DNA from: an uncultured Tissierellia bacterium
GTDB lineage: Bacteria; Bacillota; Clostridia; Tissierellales; Peptoniphilaceae
Assembly: GCA_947278105.1 (NCBI GenBank)
Contig: CAMYOR010000059.1
Coordinates: 1 to 6,184 of the forward strand
DNA: 6,184 nucleotides
Reading direction: 5' to 3'
Shown: piece by piece, positions 5,677-6,184 of the stretch
Layout of the letters: each line of letters opens with the position of its first letter
Position numbering within the stretch: the stretch's first letter is position 1
The notes under the pieces: generated by a model
What the model was told of the DNA's origin: nothing
The model's database searches: none
The model's input: the letters and a program-made list of their open reading frames with translations, nothing else
Translations under genes and position numbers: made by a program

Positions 5677-6184
5677 ATGAAAATACTAAACCTTGGAATC
5701 CAAGCAAAAAAAAATAGGAGAGACGATAGACATTGGTTTAAGGAATGGAGGGCTTATCGGTTATGGATCATTCTGGGGGCCCTTTTTTCCGGATTGGGAG
5801 CATTCATATATTTTTCTTTTCCATGGTTATCTCTTCCCTTTGCTATTTTTGGGGCCTATAAAGGCCTATGTCTAGGTAAAGAAAGCGAAAAAAAAGAGGA
5901 AGCTCTCCGATCTGAAACCGATTTTGCAAAATTTTTAGAAACCTACGCAAGTTTTCTGGAAGCGGGATTTAACCCGGAAAAGTCTCTGATATCTTCGATC
6001 GAAACGATGGAAAAGAGAAGTTCAAAAGAAGAAGGCATGGTCCCCTCATATTTTATGAAAGGACTGATGGAAATTCCACTCCAGTTTCGGGAGGGGAGAA
6101 ACTTCGATCAGACCCTGATTCTTTTTAGTCAAAGATTTTCCGGGGGGATGGTCCCCTCTTTCATCAAACATCTTCTCCTGGGAA
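5677..6184 (+). CDS. tadB: TadB-like Tad/Flp pilus inner-membrane platform protein (partial, 3' end outside window)
   Basis: An open frame runs from ATG 5677 to the window edge: 169 codons with no stop. AAGGAGG (5665-5671) overlaps the tadA TAA and sits five bases before the ATG, so the genes are translated together. A basic N-terminus (KKNRRDDRHWFKEWR, 11-25) precedes two closely spaced hydrophobic stretches (about 29-48 and 49-66). A cytoplasmic T2SSF/GspF-like region follows, with FAKFLETYASFLEAGFNPEKSL (83-104) as its typical opening helix. TadB and TadC form the membrane platform on which TadA acts. Position directly after tadA favours TadB, while the visible half cannot fully exclude TadC. 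A run of nine A (5706-5714) near the start encodes part of the basic segment and is a possible slippage point. An overlapping 60-codon frame at 5693-5875 is a shadow. Confidence 0.85.
   Translation, partial: MKILNLGIQAKKNRRDDRHWFKEWRAYRLWIILGALFSGLGAFIYFSFPWLSLPFAIFGAYKGLCLGKESEKKEEALRSETDFAKFLETYASFLEAGFNPEKSLISSIETMEKRSSKEEGMVPSYFMKGLMEIPLQFREGRNFDQTLILFSQRFSGGMVPSFIKHLLLG

Noticed and set aside
5693..5875. 60-codon frame overlapping the start of tadB
   Set aside because: It is a shadow of the tadB frame, with no ribosome binding site of its own. The tadB frame at 5677 has a strong one and T2SSF-type features.

Overview
The window carries the distal part of a bacterial str operon followed, after a strong terminator, by the start of a Tad (tight adherence) / Flp-type pilus secretion locus. 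All genes are on the + strand. The proteins (Gram-positive-style S7, EF-G and a 396-residue EF-Tu), strong AAGGAGG ribosome binding sites, frequent GTG starts and moderate GC point to a member of the Bacillota, probably a clostridial lineage. That assignment is inferred from sequence style only; no database was searched.

Layout: 1-25 is the last seven codons and stop of rpsL (S12). 26-166 is a long spacer with two predicted stem-loops, in the position where S7 autoregulation acts in E. coli. 167-637 is rpsG (S7), 656-2752 is fusA (EF-G), and 2753-2853 is a spacer with a possible tuf promoter. 2854-4044 is tuf (EF-Tu). A 14-bp stem with a nine-T run at 4067-4103 closes the operon. About 280-300 nt of A/T-rich and then G-rich leader follows, with a perfect 14-bp palindrome, a TTGACA box and two perfect-stem hairpins. 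Then come a TadA/CpaF secretion ATPase (reading frame open 4191-5666, start uncertain) and, 10 nt later, a TadB-like inner-membrane platform protein (5677 to the window edge, cut off).

The first block makes translation machinery: two 30S proteins and the two GTPases that deliver aminoacyl-tRNA and translocate the ribosome. The second block begins a pilus/secretion machine in which the cytoplasmic hexameric ATPase TadA drives the membrane platform protein TadB. The terminator separates the two units, so the tad genes probably have their own promoter.

I did not find a clearly novel system. The point most worth checking is the 5' end of tadA. Its own frame has no well-placed start, while an overlapping frame has two GTG codons with good Shine-Dalgarno sequences. 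One of them forms a GTGA stop/start overlap, and that frame ends in an A AAT TTC slippery heptamer directly before TAG, which would shift into the tadA frame. The cause could be a one-base indel, a sequence error, a misread start or recoding; the sequence alone cannot decide.
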